A DNA stretch of 61,918 bases from an uncultured Clostridia bacterium. GTDB lineage: Bacteria; Bacillota; Clostridia; Oscillospirales; CAG-382. The notes under the pieces are model-generated. The model worked only from the letters and a program-made list of their open reading frames with translations, was not told where the DNA came from and made no database searches. The DNA is taken from assembly GCA_947630765.1 (NCBI GenBank), contig CANRIX010000014.1, positions 1 to 61,918 on the forward strand, read 5' to 3'. The position numbers and the translations under genes were made by a program. This document shows, in pieces, positions 32,027 to 40,855 of this stretch. Position 1 is the first letter of the stretch. Each line of letters starts with the position of its first letter.

Positions 32027-35013
32027 ACGGACTGCCGCGCCTCCTTTCGGTGTTCGCGCTCCTCCAGCGCACCGAGCATACTGCGGAGCCGGATCCGCAC
32101 GGCGCCGAGGTTGGTGATCTCGTCGATCTTCAGCTGGGTGTAGAGCTTGCCGTGCTTTTCGAGGATGGAGCGGACCTCGTCGGTCGTGATCGCGTCCACC
32201 CCGCAGCCGAACGACACCATCTGCACCAGCTCCACGTCCGGGTTTTCCGACGCGAACTGCGCTGCGGCGTACAGCCGGGAATGGTAGGTCCACTGGTTGA
32301 GCACCTGCACCGGCGGCACCTTGGCGAGGTGCGCGACGCTGTCCTCCGACACGACGACGAACCCCAACGACAGGGCGAGCTTGTCGATACCGTGGCAGAT
32401 CTCCGGGTCGATGTGGTAGGGGCGTCCGGCGAGGATCAGGATGCGGCGGCCGTGCTCGCGCGCGAAGCGGACGGCGTCCTCCCCGGCCTTGTGGACGGAC
32501 GCCATGTGGTCGAGGTACTGCTTCCGCCCGACGGCGACGGCATTCCGGCAGTCCTTCAGGCTGTATTTCCCCTCCGGGGCGTGCTCCCGCAGGTAGCGGT
32601 AGAGCTCCTTGGCGCATTCCTTGTCCGAATTGACGTTCAGGTAGGGGTAGAAGAAGCGGACGTTCCGCAGGGATTCCATGTTGCCGTTGAGCAGTTCGGC
32701 GTAGTAGGCGACGACGGGGCAGTTGTAGTGGTTGGCGCTGCGCCCCTCGTCGATGTTATAGGTCAGGGCGGGGTAGAAAACGATGTCGCACCCCTGCTCG
32801 ATCAGCTGTTCGATATGCCCGTGCATGATCTTCGCCGGGTAGCAGGCGGTGTCGGACGGGATGGAGTACTGCCCCTTGACGTAGGTTTCCCGCGTCGAGA
32901 ACGGGGAAACGACGACCTCGTAGCCGAGGGTCGTGAAGATCCCGTGCCAGAACGGGAGCAGTTCGTACATCCCGAGCGTCAGCGGCAGTCCCAGCTTCTT
33001 CCCGCCGGGTTTGCCCGTATACGACGCGAGCGCGTCGCGCTTGAAGGCGTAGAGGTTCGGCAGGGTCGGACCGGTCTGCCGGACCCCGGCGCCCTTTTCA
33101 CATTGGTTGCCGGACAGGAATCTTTCGCCGTCGGCGCGGTCGCCGTAGGTGAAGCGGTTGACGGTCATGTGGCAGTGGTTGCCGCACCCGTTGCAGGTGA
33201 CGGCTTTCGCCGTGTGAGTGAAGGCTTCGAGTTCGGCGGAAGTCAGCAGGGCGGACTTCGCAAGCCCGAGCGACTTCGCGTGCAACGCCGCGCCGAACGC
33301 GCCCATCAACGGGGCGATGCGGGGACGAATGACCTCCCGCCCGATCTCCCGTTCAAAGGCGCGGAGCACCGCGTCGTTGAGGAAGGTCCCGCCCTGCACG
33401 ACGATCTCCTTGCCGAGTTCGTCCGCGTTCGCGGCACGAATGACCTTGTAGATCGCGTTGCGGACGACACTCATGGACAGCCCCGCCGAGATGTCCTCGA
33501 CCGATGCGCCGTCCTTCTGCGCCTGCTTGACCGAGGAATTCATGAACACCGTGCAGCGGGTGCCGAGGTCGACCGGGGACCTGCCGAACAGCCCCTTCTT
33601 CGCAAATTCCTCGACGGAATACCCCATCGACCGGGCGAACGTCTCGATGAACGAGCCGCAGCCGGAGGAGCAGGCCTCGTTGAGGATGATGCTGTCGATG
33701 GAATCGTTATGGACCTTGAAGCACTTGATGTCCTGCCCGCCGATGTCGAGGATGAAGTCCACCTTCGGGTTGAAATGCTTCGCGGCGGCGTAGTGCGCCA
33801 TGGTTTCGACCAATCCGGCGTCGAGGTGGAACGCGTGGCGGATCAGGTCCTCGCCGTAGCCGGTCACGGCGGAACCGCGGATGACCGCGTCCGGGTGCAT
33901 CCGGCTGTAGAGTAGTTGCAGCTGCTCGCGCACGATGGTGACCGGGTTGCCCCGGTTGGAAGCGTAGTAGGAATAGAGGATCTCGTCCTTGCCGGACAGC
34001 AGCAGGAGCTTGGTGGTCGTCGAGCCGCAGTCCACGCCGAGGTAGGCGTTTCCGCGATAGGGTTCGAGGTCCGCGAATGCGGCGTCCGCCTTCGCGTGGC
34101 GCTCGGAAAAGACGCGGTACTCCTCCGCGTTTTCAAACAGCGGGCGCACCGTCGCGAGCCTCGGCGACGTGCGGACGGAATCGGTCAGGCGGCGGTGCAG
34201 GTCGTCGTAGGTGAATTGTTCCTTCAGCGACGACGCGTAGAGGGACGCCCCGATGGAAACGGCGAAGAGCGCGTAGTCCGGGAACACCGCGTGGTCGTCG
34301 TCCAGCCCCAACGTTTCGCGGAAGCGCTGCCGCAGGCCGAGGCAGTAATGCAGCGGACCGCCGAGGAACAGCACCTTCCCGGCGATGCGCCGCCCCTGCG
34401 CGAGCCCCGCGACGGTCTGGTTGACGACCGCCTGGTAGATGCTCGCGGCGATGTCCGCCTTCTGTGCGCCTTGGTTAAGCAACGGCTGGATGTCCGTTTT
34501 GGCGAATACGCCGCAGCGGGAGGCGATCGGGTAGATGCGCGAGGACTGCAGACTGAGCCGGTCCATTTCGTCGTTCGACAGGTCCAGCAGGGTCGCCATC
34601 TGGTCGATGAAAGCGCCGGTCCCGCCCGCGCAGGAGCCGTTCATGCGCTCGTCGAGCCCTCCGCCGAAGAAGATGATCTTCGCGTCCTCGCCGCCGAGTT
34701 CGACGACGGCGTTCGTGTCCGGCTCCAGCGCACGGACGGTCTCCGCCGTCGCGTAGACCTCCTGCACGAACGGAAGCCCCGCCGCGTTCGCCATGCCCAT
34801 GCCGGCGGAACCCGCGACGGCGACCGTAAAGCGCTTGCCGGCGAGCAGGTCCTTCGCGCCCTCGAGCAGTTCGACCGTTTTCTGCCGCACCTGTGAAAAG
34901 TGCCGTTCGTAGGTCTGATACAGCACTTTCCCGTCCTCCGCGACGACCAGTTTCGCCGTCGTCGAGCCGATGTCGATGCCGACCGAGGTTTGTTGAATGG
35001 GTAAGCGTTCCAT
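32023..35013 (-). CDS. Acyl-CoA dehydratase activase, two ATPase domains plus DUF2229
   Basis: 996 residues. The first BcrAD/BadFG ATPase domain begins VGIDIGSTTAKLVVAEDG and has GSCAGGTGAFIDQMA. The second (from about residue 315) begins LGVDCGSTTTKLLLLSG and has NEACSSGCGSFIETFARSM; the conserved Cys are those that hold the bridging iron-sulfur cluster in HgdC-type activators. DUF2229 (about 600-840) has CNGCGNHCHMTVNRF and DTACYPAKIMHGHIEQL. Such proteins use ATP to drive a low-potential electron into a 2-hydroxyacyl-CoA dehydratase-like partner, here probably the next gene. The true substrate of this subgroup is not known. AAAGGA precedes the ATG at 35013. Confidence 0.9.
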   Translation of the reverse strand: MERLPIQQTSVGIDIGSTTAKLVVAEDGKVLYQTYERHFSQVRQKTVELLEGAKDLLAGKRFTVAVAGSAGMGMANAAGLPFVQEVYATAETVRALEPDTNAVVELGGEDAKIIFFGGGLDERMNGSCAGGTGAFIDQMATLLDLSNDEMDRLSLQSSRIYPIASRCGVFAKTDIQPLLNQGAQKADIAASIYQAVVNQTVAGLAQGRRIAGKVLFLGGPLHYCLGLRQRFRETLGLDDDHAVFPDYALFAVSIGASLYASSLKEQFTYDDLHRRLTDSVRTSPRLATVRPLFENAEEYRVFSERHAKADAAFADLEPYRGNAYLGVDCGSTTTKLLLLSGKDEILYSYYASNRGNPVTIVREQLQLLYSRMHPDAVIRGSAVTGYGEDLIRHAFHLDAGLVETMAHYAAAKHFNPKVDFILDIGGQDIKCFKVHNDSIDSIILNEACSSGCGSFIETFARSMGYSVEEFAKKGLFGRSPVDLGTRCTVFMNSSVKQAQKDGASVEDISAGLSMSVVRNAIYKVIRAANADELGKEIVVQGGTFLNDAVLRAFEREIGREVIRPRIAPLMGAFGAALHAKSLGLAKSALLTSAELEAFTHTAKAVTCNGCGNHCHMTVNRFTYGDRADGERFLSGNQCEKGAGVRQTGPTLPNLYAFKRDALASYTGKPGGKKLGLPLTLGMYELLPFWHGIFTTLGYEVVVSPFSTRETYVKGQYSIPSDTACYPAKIMHGHIEQLIEQGCDIVFYPALTYNIDEGRSANHYNCPVVAYYAELLNGNMESLRNVRFFYPYLNVNSDKECAKELYRYLREHAPEGKYSLKDCRNAVAVGRKQYLDHMASVHKAGEDAVRFAREHGRRILILAGRPYHIDPEICHGIDKLALSLGFVVVSEDSVAHLAKVPPVQVLNQWTYHSRLYAAAQFASENPDVELVQMVSFGCGVDAITTDEVRSILEKHGKLYTQLKIDEITNLGAVRIRLRSMLGALEEREHRKEARQSV

Positions 35014-35051
35014 ATATGTGATCCTTTGCTGATTCCAAAAATCCATTTGCC

Positions 35052-35080
35052 ATTATATCATTTTTCACAAAAAAATGCAA
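35052..35080 (-). promoter_or_regulatory. Promoter of the activase operon
   Basis: TTGCAT (35080-35075), 17 nt, TATAAT (35057-35052) on the minus strand, 39 bp before the ATG. Confidence 0.75.
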
Positions 35081-35177
35081 CCCCTATTTCGTAAAAAGAG
35101 GTTGGAATGTTCAGACAATGTTTTCGGGGGGCATCTGCCGGGCGAACCGCGTAAAAAAGATCGGAATACGAAAAAAT

Positions 35178-35392
35178 ACCATTAAAAATATCGCCCCGCA
35201 GGCGGGCATGTACCGCTGGCTCCAAACACTACTGTGTTTGGAGCATAGAGGCGACCTCCAGAGAAAAACGGCGAAGGCGGCGTCAGAAGTGGCGCAAGCC
35301 GAGCCGTTTTTCGACGAGAGGGGCGTATTCGAGGGGGGAACACAGAGCAAGACAACGCGAAGCGGTGGCGACGCGATTGTGGTCCCCCTTCG
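35178..35392 (-). repeat. Dispersed structured repeat, copy E
   Basis: On the minus strand it starts CGAAGGGGGACCACA 9 nt after the fakA stop codon. Stem 1 closes with TGTGTTCCCCCCTCG. Stem 2 is GAAAAACGGC with GCCGTTTTTC, where copies B-D have GAAAACCGGC with GCCGGTTTTC: a compensatory change. An extra hairpin, GCTCCAAACAC-AGTA-GTGTTTGGAGC, is inserted before the conserved GCGGTACATGCCCGC loop. The part between it and the activase gene (35014-35177) holds only the activase promoter and a short AT-rich spacer. Confidence 0.85.
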
Positions 35393-35401
35393 AAAGAAAT
35401 G

Positions 35402-37024
35402 CTATTCCGCCGATATGACGTAGAAATAGAGCGGCTGCCCGCCGGGAAGCATGGAAATTTCCGCCTCCGGCAGTTCCGCGTGCAGCAGCGCGAGCGCTTC
35501 GTCCGCCTCCTCGGCGGAAACCTCCTCGCCGTAAAAGACGGTCAGGAAGGAGGCGTCCTGGATCTCCGACGCGAGTTTTTGCAGGCAGTCCGGGCGGGAA
35601 TCCGCCACGACGCGGACCTTGTGGTCCACCAGCCCTAAGATCTGCCCTTCGCGGACCGCTTCGCCGTTGACCGTCGAATCGTGGGCGGCGAAGGTGACGT
35701 CGAGGGTCTTTACGGTCGAGAGGGCATCGGTCATGGCCTTCGTGTTGACCTCCGGGGGCTGTTCCGGGTCGAACTGCAGGAGGGCGGAAAGCCCCTGCGG
35801 CACGCTGACCGACGGGATGACGACGACGGAACGGTCCTTCACCAGCTCGCACGCCTGCTCGGCGACGAGGCAGACGTTCGCATTGTTCGGGAACAGGTAG
35901 ACGGTCTTCGCCGGGGTCGCCCGAACCGCTTCGACCAATTGCTCGGTCGAGGGGTTCATGGTCTGCCCGCCGTGGACGAAATGCGCCACGCCGAAATCCT
36001 CGAAGGCGGCCTTCATGCCGTCCCCCATGGTCACGGCGACGAAGCCGTAGGGTTCCTCCGGGGGCGCGGACGCGGGAGACTGCTCCCGGAGAAGTTCGGT
36101 ATGCTGGTTGCGCATATTTTCGACCTTGACCGTGTAAAGCGAGCCGTACTTAAGCGCTTCCGACAGCACGCGACCCGGGTCCTTCGTGTGGACGTGGAGC
36201 TTGATGATCTCCGCGTCCTCCGCAAAAACGACGGAATCCCCGGCGGCGAGGACGAACCGGCGGAACGCTTCGGCGCTCCCTTCCGCGCGGAAGGCGTCGC
36301 TTTTGGTGACGATGCACTCGGTGCAGTAGGGGTTCTGGATGTCCTCCGTCGCGAAGGCGGAGAAGTTCGCGCCAGCGTCGAGGTCGGTCTCCTCGGCGCT
36401 TTCGACCGGGCGACCGCACAGGGCGAGCCGCATACCGTTCAGAATTTCGAGGAATCCCCGTCCGCCGGAGTCCACGACCCCCGCCTGCTTGAGGACGGGA
36501 AGCATCTCCGGGGTCTTTTCCAGCGTTTCCTCCGCCGTCGCGCAGAGCTTGTCGAACAGGGTCAGCAGGTCGCAGCCGGTCCCGTCCACCTCCGCGCAGC
36601 AGCGCATGACGGTCAGGATCGTGCCTTCCCGGGGGTACTGCACGGCTTTATACGCTTCCTCCACGCCGTGCCCGAACGCGGCAAGCAGCTCCGGGACGCC
36701 CGCCTGCTCCAGACCGCGGAAGCCGTGCGCCACGCCGCGGAAGAACAGCGAGAGGATCACGCCCGAATTGCCCCGGGCGGCACGCAGAAACAGGCTCGCC
36801 GCCTTTTCCGCGCAGGCGGAAAGCGGACCGTCCCAGCCGGAAAGCTCCGAAGCGGGGCGGACGGTCATGCTCATATTGCTGCCGGTATCCCCGTCCGGGA
36901 CCGGGTAGACGTTGAGCCGGTTGATCAGGTCTTTTTGCCTGTGCAGGGCGTTCGACGCGGAAAGCAGCATTCCCGCGTATACCGCGCCGGTGACGGCGGC
37001 GGGAGCGTGGGTCGTTTCACTCAT
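35402..37024 (-). CDS. fakA: Fatty acid kinase A-like protein (DAK2 domain, YloV family)
   Basis: 540 residues. The N-terminal DhaL/DAK2 domain (about 10-205) has the metal-binding NVYPVPDGDTGSNMSMT with D44 and D46, and LRAARGNSGVILS. The middle is a linker domain with VHTKDPG. The C-terminal part (about 315-540) is DegV-like. In characterised relatives FakA phosphorylates fatty acids presented by a FakB protein, feeding exogenous fatty acids to phospholipid synthesis. No FakB is in the window. It has its own promoter, ends at repeat copy E, and is not clearly linked to its neighbours. Confidence 0.9.
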   Translation of the reverse strand: MSETTHAPAAVTGAVYAGMLLSASNALHRQKDLINRLNVYPVPDGDTGSNMSMTVRPASELSGWDGPLSACAEKAASLFLRAARGNSGVILSLFFRGVAHGFRGLEQAGVPELLAAFGHGVEEAYKAVQYPREGTILTVMRCCAEVDGTGCDLLTLFDKLCATAEETLEKTPEMLPVLKQAGVVDSGGRGFLEILNGMRLALCGRPVESAEETDLDAGANFSAFATEDIQNPYCTECIVTKSDAFRAEGSAEAFRRFVLAAGDSVVFAEDAEIIKLHVHTKDPGRVLSEALKYGSLYTVKVENMRNQHTELLREQSPASAPPEEPYGFVAVTMGDGMKAAFEDFGVAHFVHGGQTMNPSTEQLVEAVRATPAKTVYLFPNNANVCLVAEQACELVKDRSVVVIPSVSVPQGLSALLQFDPEQPPEVNTKAMTDALSTVKTLDVTFAAHDSTVNGEAVREGQILGLVDHKVRVVADSRPDCLQKLASEIQDASFLTVFYGEEVSAEEADEALALLHAELPEAEISMLPGGQPLYFYVISAE

Positions 37025-37068
37025 CTGCCGCAGGCTCCTTTCTTTCGTGCAATCAAAAATCTATCCCT

Positions 37069-37097
37069 ATCTTACCAAAAAAACGGGCGCTTGTCAA
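37069..37097 (-). promoter_or_regulatory. Promoter of fakA
   Basis: TTGACA (37097-37092), 17 nt, TAAGAT (37074-37069), then an AAAGGAG ribosome site before the ATG at 37024. Confidence 0.8.
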
Positions 37098-37136
37098 CGG
37101 TTTGTGCAAAGAAAGTTGCGAAAAGGCGTTCGCCGG

Positions 37137-37532
37137 TCAGATTTTGACGGAAAACGTCGCGCCGCAGCGGGGACAGCGGACCGTATGCTTCCCTTTTTCG
37201 CGCGGGAAGCGCAGTTGGCTCTTGCAGTGCGGGCAGCGCTTGTAGACGTGTTCGCGGTCGGCGCGGCGCCGTTTCCGCGCGTCGAGCAGTCTGCGCGGGG
37301 ACGCGAGGAAACGCCGGAACGCCTCGTTTTCCCTCCGGCGGCGGAGGATGTTGCGGGAGAGCAGGCGGAAGATCGCGTAGCCGAACAGCAGCAGGTAGAC
37401 GACTTCGAGGAGCAGCGAGCGCAGGAACAGGTTGACGATCGACAGCGCGAACGCCGTCCAGAAGCAGACGTTGTAGAGCGTGTCCGGCCCGTTCCGCCCG
37501 TACAGGAATCGGGAAAGCCAGCGGCGAATCAT
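37137..37532 (-). CDS. Membrane protein with C-terminal zinc ribbon
   Basis: 131 residues. Two hydrophobic segments (about 20-38 and 42-60) are followed by a very basic stretch (RRRRENEAFRRF, RKRRRADRE) and a zinc ribbon: CPHCKSQLRFPREKGKHTVRCPRCG, two C-x2-C pairs 17 residues apart. The ribbon probably faces the cytoplasm. The start at 37532 follows GGAGGG. Last gene of the murD to PLP-lyase run, 16 bp after the PLP gene. Similar small proteins are widespread in Clostridia without assigned role. Confidence 0.75.
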   Translation of the reverse strand: MIRRWLSRFLYGRNGPDTLYNVCFWTAFALSIVNLFLRSLLLEVVYLLLFGYAIFRLLSRNILRRRRENEAFRRFLASPRRLLDARKRRRADREHVYKRCPHCKSQLRFPREKGKHTVRCPRCGATFSVKI

Positions 37533-37548
37533 TGCAGTCCCTCCTTTT

Positions 37549-38784
37549 TTAGTCGTTTTCCATGCAGGCCAGTGCGCAAAGCACGCCGTACTTGCCGGAT
37601 TCATAGGTCAATCCGCCCTGCAGGAACGCGCGGTAGGGCGGGCGGATCGGCCCGTCGGCGGACAGTTCGATGGACGCGCCCTGCACGAAGGTCCCCGCCG
37701 CCATGACCACGTCGTCGTGGTAGCCGGGCATCGCCCAGCCTTCCGGCGTGACGTAGCTGTCGACCGGGGAACCGGCCTGAATGCCCTTGCAGAAGCGCAG
37801 CAGCTTGTCCGCACTGCCGCAGTCGACGGTCTGGATGATGTCGGCGCGGGGCTCGAGCGGACCGGGGGAACAGGCGTAGCCGCAGCTTTCCAGCAGTGCG
37901 GCGGCGAAATGGGCGGTTTTGAGCGCTTGCAGCACCGTATGCGGGGCGTAGAACAGCCCCTTGATCAGCTGCTTGTTGGTGCCGAGCGAGGCGCCCGCTT
38001 CCAGTCCAATCCCCGGGACGGTCAGCCGATAGGACGCGAGTTCGACCGCTTCCGGGCTGCCGACGAGGTAGCCGCCGCTCTCCGCCATGCCGCCGCCGGG
38101 GTTCTTGATAAGCGAGCCGACCAGCAGGTCCGCTTTCGGTTCGGTCTCCTCGACGAATTCGCCGTAGCAGTTATCCACGACGAAAAATACGCCCGGATAC
38201 GCCTTCGCGAGGTCAGCGAGCGCGTCGAGCTCCGCGACGGTCAGCGTGCGGCGGGCTTCGTAGCCCTTGGAACGCTGGGCGTACAGCACCTTCACGCCGC
38301 CCTTCTCCAATCTCGCGCGGACGGCGGGCAGGTCGAGCGCGGACGCGCCGATCAGATCGATCTGCTCGTACCGCACGCCGAATTCCGCCAGCGACCCCTT
38401 GCAGGGGGTGATCCCGATGACCCCTTCGAGCGTGTCGTAGGGCTTGCCGGTGACGGACAGCAGGACGTCCCCCGGGCGGAGAAGCCCCTGCAGGGCGATG
38501 GTCAGCGCATGGGTGCCGGAGATGATGCCCGCACGGGCGAATCCCGCCTCGCGTCCGAAGCAGCCGGCGAACAGCTTGTCGCACAGGTCCCGCCCTTCGT
38601 CGTCGTAGCCGTAGCCGACCGTGCCGTTGAAGTGGCGTTCGGAGAGTTTGTTGTCGGAAAAGACGCGCAGGACCTTCTGCGTGTTGCGGAACGCGGTCCG
38701 TTCGAGCCGGCGGAACGTGTCGGCGAGGCGGGCTTCGCAGTCCTCCGCTTTGGCGAGCAGGCGCTCGGGAATGGTGATGCTCAT
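37549..38784 (-). CDS. PLP-dependent lyase of the methionine gamma-lyase / aluminium-resistance family
   Basis: 411 residues. Matches the YnbB-like family of Bacillota: TVGYGYDDEGRD, ISGTHALTIALQGLLRPGD, VVDNCYGEFVEETEP, then the probable PLP lysine in LVGSLIKNPGGGMAESGGYL. The C-terminal part has PEGWAMPGYHDDVVMAAGTFVQG. Proteins of this group are called methionine gamma-lyase family or aluminium-resistance protein from distant similarity; the true substrate is unproven. The start at 38784 is supported by fit to the family N-terminus, with GAAAGGAAA upstream. It lies in one direction with three M42 peptidases. Confidence 0.85.
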   Translation of the reverse strand: MSITIPERLLAKAEDCEARLADTFRRLERTAFRNTQKVLRVFSDNKLSERHFNGTVGYGYDDEGRDLCDKLFAGCFGREAGFARAGIISGTHALTIALQGLLRPGDVLLSVTGKPYDTLEGVIGITPCKGSLAEFGVRYEQIDLIGASALDLPAVRARLEKGGVKVLYAQRSKGYEARRTLTVAELDALADLAKAYPGVFFVVDNCYGEFVEETEPKADLLVGSLIKNPGGGMAESGGYLVGSPEAVELASYRLTVPGIGLEAGASLGTNKQLIKGLFYAPHTVLQALKTAHFAAALLESCGYACSPGPLEPRADIIQTVDCGSADKLLRFCKGIQAGSPVDSYVTPEGWAMPGYHDDVVMAAGTFVQGASIELSADGPIRPPYRAFLQGGLTYESGKYGVLCALACMEND

Positions 38785-38825
38785 AGGTTCTTTCGGTTTC
38801 CTTTCTTTTGGTCCGGGGCGGACGT

Positions 38826-39821
38826 TTACGCCATGCCTTCTTCGACGCAGGCGGTCAGCAGGTCCGCGCAGGCGCGCAGGTCGCGCAGGTCGACGGTTTC
38901 GACCGGGGAATGGATGTAGCGGGTCGGGATGGAGATGCACCCCGCCGCACACCCGGCGCCCGCCATCTGCATGGCGGACGTGTCCGTCCCCCCGGCGGTC
39001 AGGACTTCGTACTGGTACGGGATCTTCCGCGCCTTCGCGAGTTCGGTCATGCGGTCGACGACGACCGGGGCGCAGAGCACCGAGGCGTCCTTGACCTTGA
39101 TAGCCGCACCGGCGCCGAGACGGGTCACCGGCTGCTTGACGCCGCAGTCGTCGGCAGGCGTCACGTCCAGCGCGATCGCGCAGTCCGGGGCAATGCGGAA
39201 CGCGGCGGGCAGGGCGCCCCGACAGCCGACTTCCTCCTGCACGGTGAAGCAGAAATAGGTGTCGCACGCGGGCGTGCCGGCGTGGAGGGCGGTATAGGCG
39301 GAAACGACGCAGCCGATGCGGTCGTCGAACGCTTTGGCGGCGTAGCGCGTGCCGGAAAGCCGCTGCAGCATCGGCACGACGGCGCACAGCTCGCCGACGC
39401 GGATCCCCCTGCGTTCGGCGGACCTGCGGTCGGACGCGCCGACGTCGACGACCAGCTTTTTCGCGGTCAGGTCGGCGGGCTTGGTACCGCTTTCGGGGAC
39501 GATGACCCCGTTCGTCCCGTTGCGGAAGCGCACGCGCTGGAACGCGGACGCGACGGCGTGGATGCCGCCGACGTTGGAAACGTGGACGAAGCCCGCGTCG
39601 TCGACCGCAGTCACGACGAAACCGATCTCGTCCATATGGGACGCGATCATCAGCTTGCGGGAAGCATCCTTGCCCTTGCGCAGGACGAGCAGGTTGCCGA
39701 GCGGGTCGGTTGTGATCTCGTCGGCGACGGGGGCGAGGGTCTTGCGGATCTGCTCCGCGAGAGGCCGTTCCCAGCCGGACACGGAGAAGGCGGAGGTGAA
39801 TTGACGGATGAGCGTCAGCAT
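38826..39821 (-). CDS. M42-family metallopeptidase 1
   Basis: 331 residues. M42 co-catalytic metal motifs are complete: SHMDEIGFVV (H62, D64), AFDDRIG (D166), the catalytic QEEVG (E196, E197), ALDVTPAD (D219) and RYIHSPVE near the end. These cytoplasmic dodecameric aminopeptidases trim peptides, and some act as endoglucanase-like or glutamyl aminopeptidases. It is the last of three tandem M42 genes and overlaps the previous one by 7 bp, so they are probably translated together and could form mixed particles. Confidence 0.93.
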   Translation of the reverse strand: MLTLIRQFTSAFSVSGWERPLAEQIRKTLAPVADEITTDPLGNLLVLRKGKDASRKLMIASHMDEIGFVVTAVDDAGFVHVSNVGGIHAVASAFQRVRFRNGTNGVIVPESGTKPADLTAKKLVVDVGASDRRSAERRGIRVGELCAVVPMLQRLSGTRYAAKAFDDRIGCVVSAYTALHAGTPACDTYFCFTVQEEVGCRGALPAAFRIAPDCAIALDVTPADDCGVKQPVTRLGAGAAIKVKDASVLCAPVVVDRMTELAKARKIPYQYEVLTAGGTDTSAMQMAGAGCAAGCISIPTRYIHSPVETVDLRDLRACADLLTACVEEGMA

Positions 39822-40855
39822 AGCGGCAGGCTCCTTTCGAGGATCGCCCGCGTGAGCCGACCGACGGCGAGGAGGTCCTCCTTCGCGGCGACGCAGCAGG
39901 CGGAATGCAGGTAACGGGTGGGTGCGGAGATCGCGAGCACGTGTGCGCCGGTCCCGCCGGTCTGGTAAGCGCGTGCCTCGTTGCCCCCGGCGACGATGTT
40001 TTTCAGTTGACAGGGGATTTTTTCTTCCTCGGCGGTCTTTAAGGCGAAGGCGAGCAGGTCCTTATCGTAGACGGTGCCACCGTCCATGTGGGACAGCACG
40101 GCGCCCTTGCGCAGTTCGCAGGCACGCGCTCCCTCCGGCGCGTCGCAGACGTCCCCGGCGGTCGTGGATTCGAGGATGACGGCGACGTCCGGGCGCAGGC
40201 GGTGGCAGACCTCCTTCGCCCCGTCGCAGCCGATCTCCTCGCAGGTGTCGAATGCGAAGTAGGTGTCGTAGGCGAGGTCGGAATTGATCAGGTCGGTCAG
40301 CACGGCGCAGCCGAAGCGGTCGTCGATGGCCTTGGATTTGATCAGCCCTTCGCCGAATTCGGCGTAGTTCGGGCGGAACACGGCGCAGTCGCCGATATGG
40401 ACGAGCGCTTGTGCGCCCTCGCGGTCGGTTTCGCCGATGTCGATGCGCATGTCCGCAATCGGTTCGCACTTGCCGAATTCGTCCGGGGTCTGGATATGGA
40501 TGGATTTCGACGCGACCACGCCGGTCCGTCCGTCCTTGCAGAACTGCACGCGTCGCCCGCTGACCACGCGACGGTCCACCCCGCCGACGGCGTCGAAGCA
40601 GAGCAGCCCCTCGTCGGTCACGGCGGTCACGAGGAACCCGACTTCGTCCATATGGGCGGCGACGACCAGCTTATACGGGCGGCGTTCCCGCCCGCGCTTG
40701 AACACGAGCAGGTTGCCGAGCGGGTCGACCTCATACGTCGCGCCGGACGGGCGGATGTCGGCGAGGATGCGCTCCCGGATCGCGTCCTCCATGCCGGACG
40801 GACCGGGGACGGCGCAGTAGGCTTTGAGCTTTTCAAAGAAGGCTTGCGGTTCCAT
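39815..40855 (-). CDS. M42-family metallopeptidase 2
   Basis: 346 residues from the ATG at 40855, which matches the family N-terminus (FFEKLKAYCAVPGPSGMED). Metal and catalytic motifs: AHMDEVGFLV (H68, D70), KAIDDRFGC, CEEIGCDG, VILESTTAGD and PTRYLHSACC. The conserved acidic residue usually found just after the last His-Ser is replaced here by Cys, and the Asp of the ALDV-type motif is Glu (VILES), so metal binding may differ from copy 1. It overlaps both neighbours, by 23 bp upstream and 7 bp downstream. Confidence 0.9.
   Translation of the reverse strand: MEPQAFFEKLKAYCAVPGPSGMEDAIRERILADIRPSGATYEVDPLGNLLVFKRGRERRPYKLVVAAHMDEVGFLVTAVTDEGLLCFDAVGGVDRRVVSGRRVQFCKDGRTGVVASKSIHIQTPDEFGKCEPIADMRIDIGETDREGAQALVHIGDCAVFRPNYAEFGEGLIKSKAIDDRFGCAVLTDLINSDLAYDTYFAFDTCEEIGCDGAKEVCHRLRPDVAVILESTTAGDVCDAPEGARACELRKGAVLSHMDGGTVYDKDLLAFALKTAEEEKIPCQLKNIVAGGNEARAYQTGGTGAHVLAISAPTRYLHSACCVAAKEDLLAVGRLTRAILERSLPLC

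Noticed and set aside
32050..33915. 621-codon plus-strand open frame over the activase
   Set aside because: Antisense shadow; the minus strand carries the conserved activase motifs.
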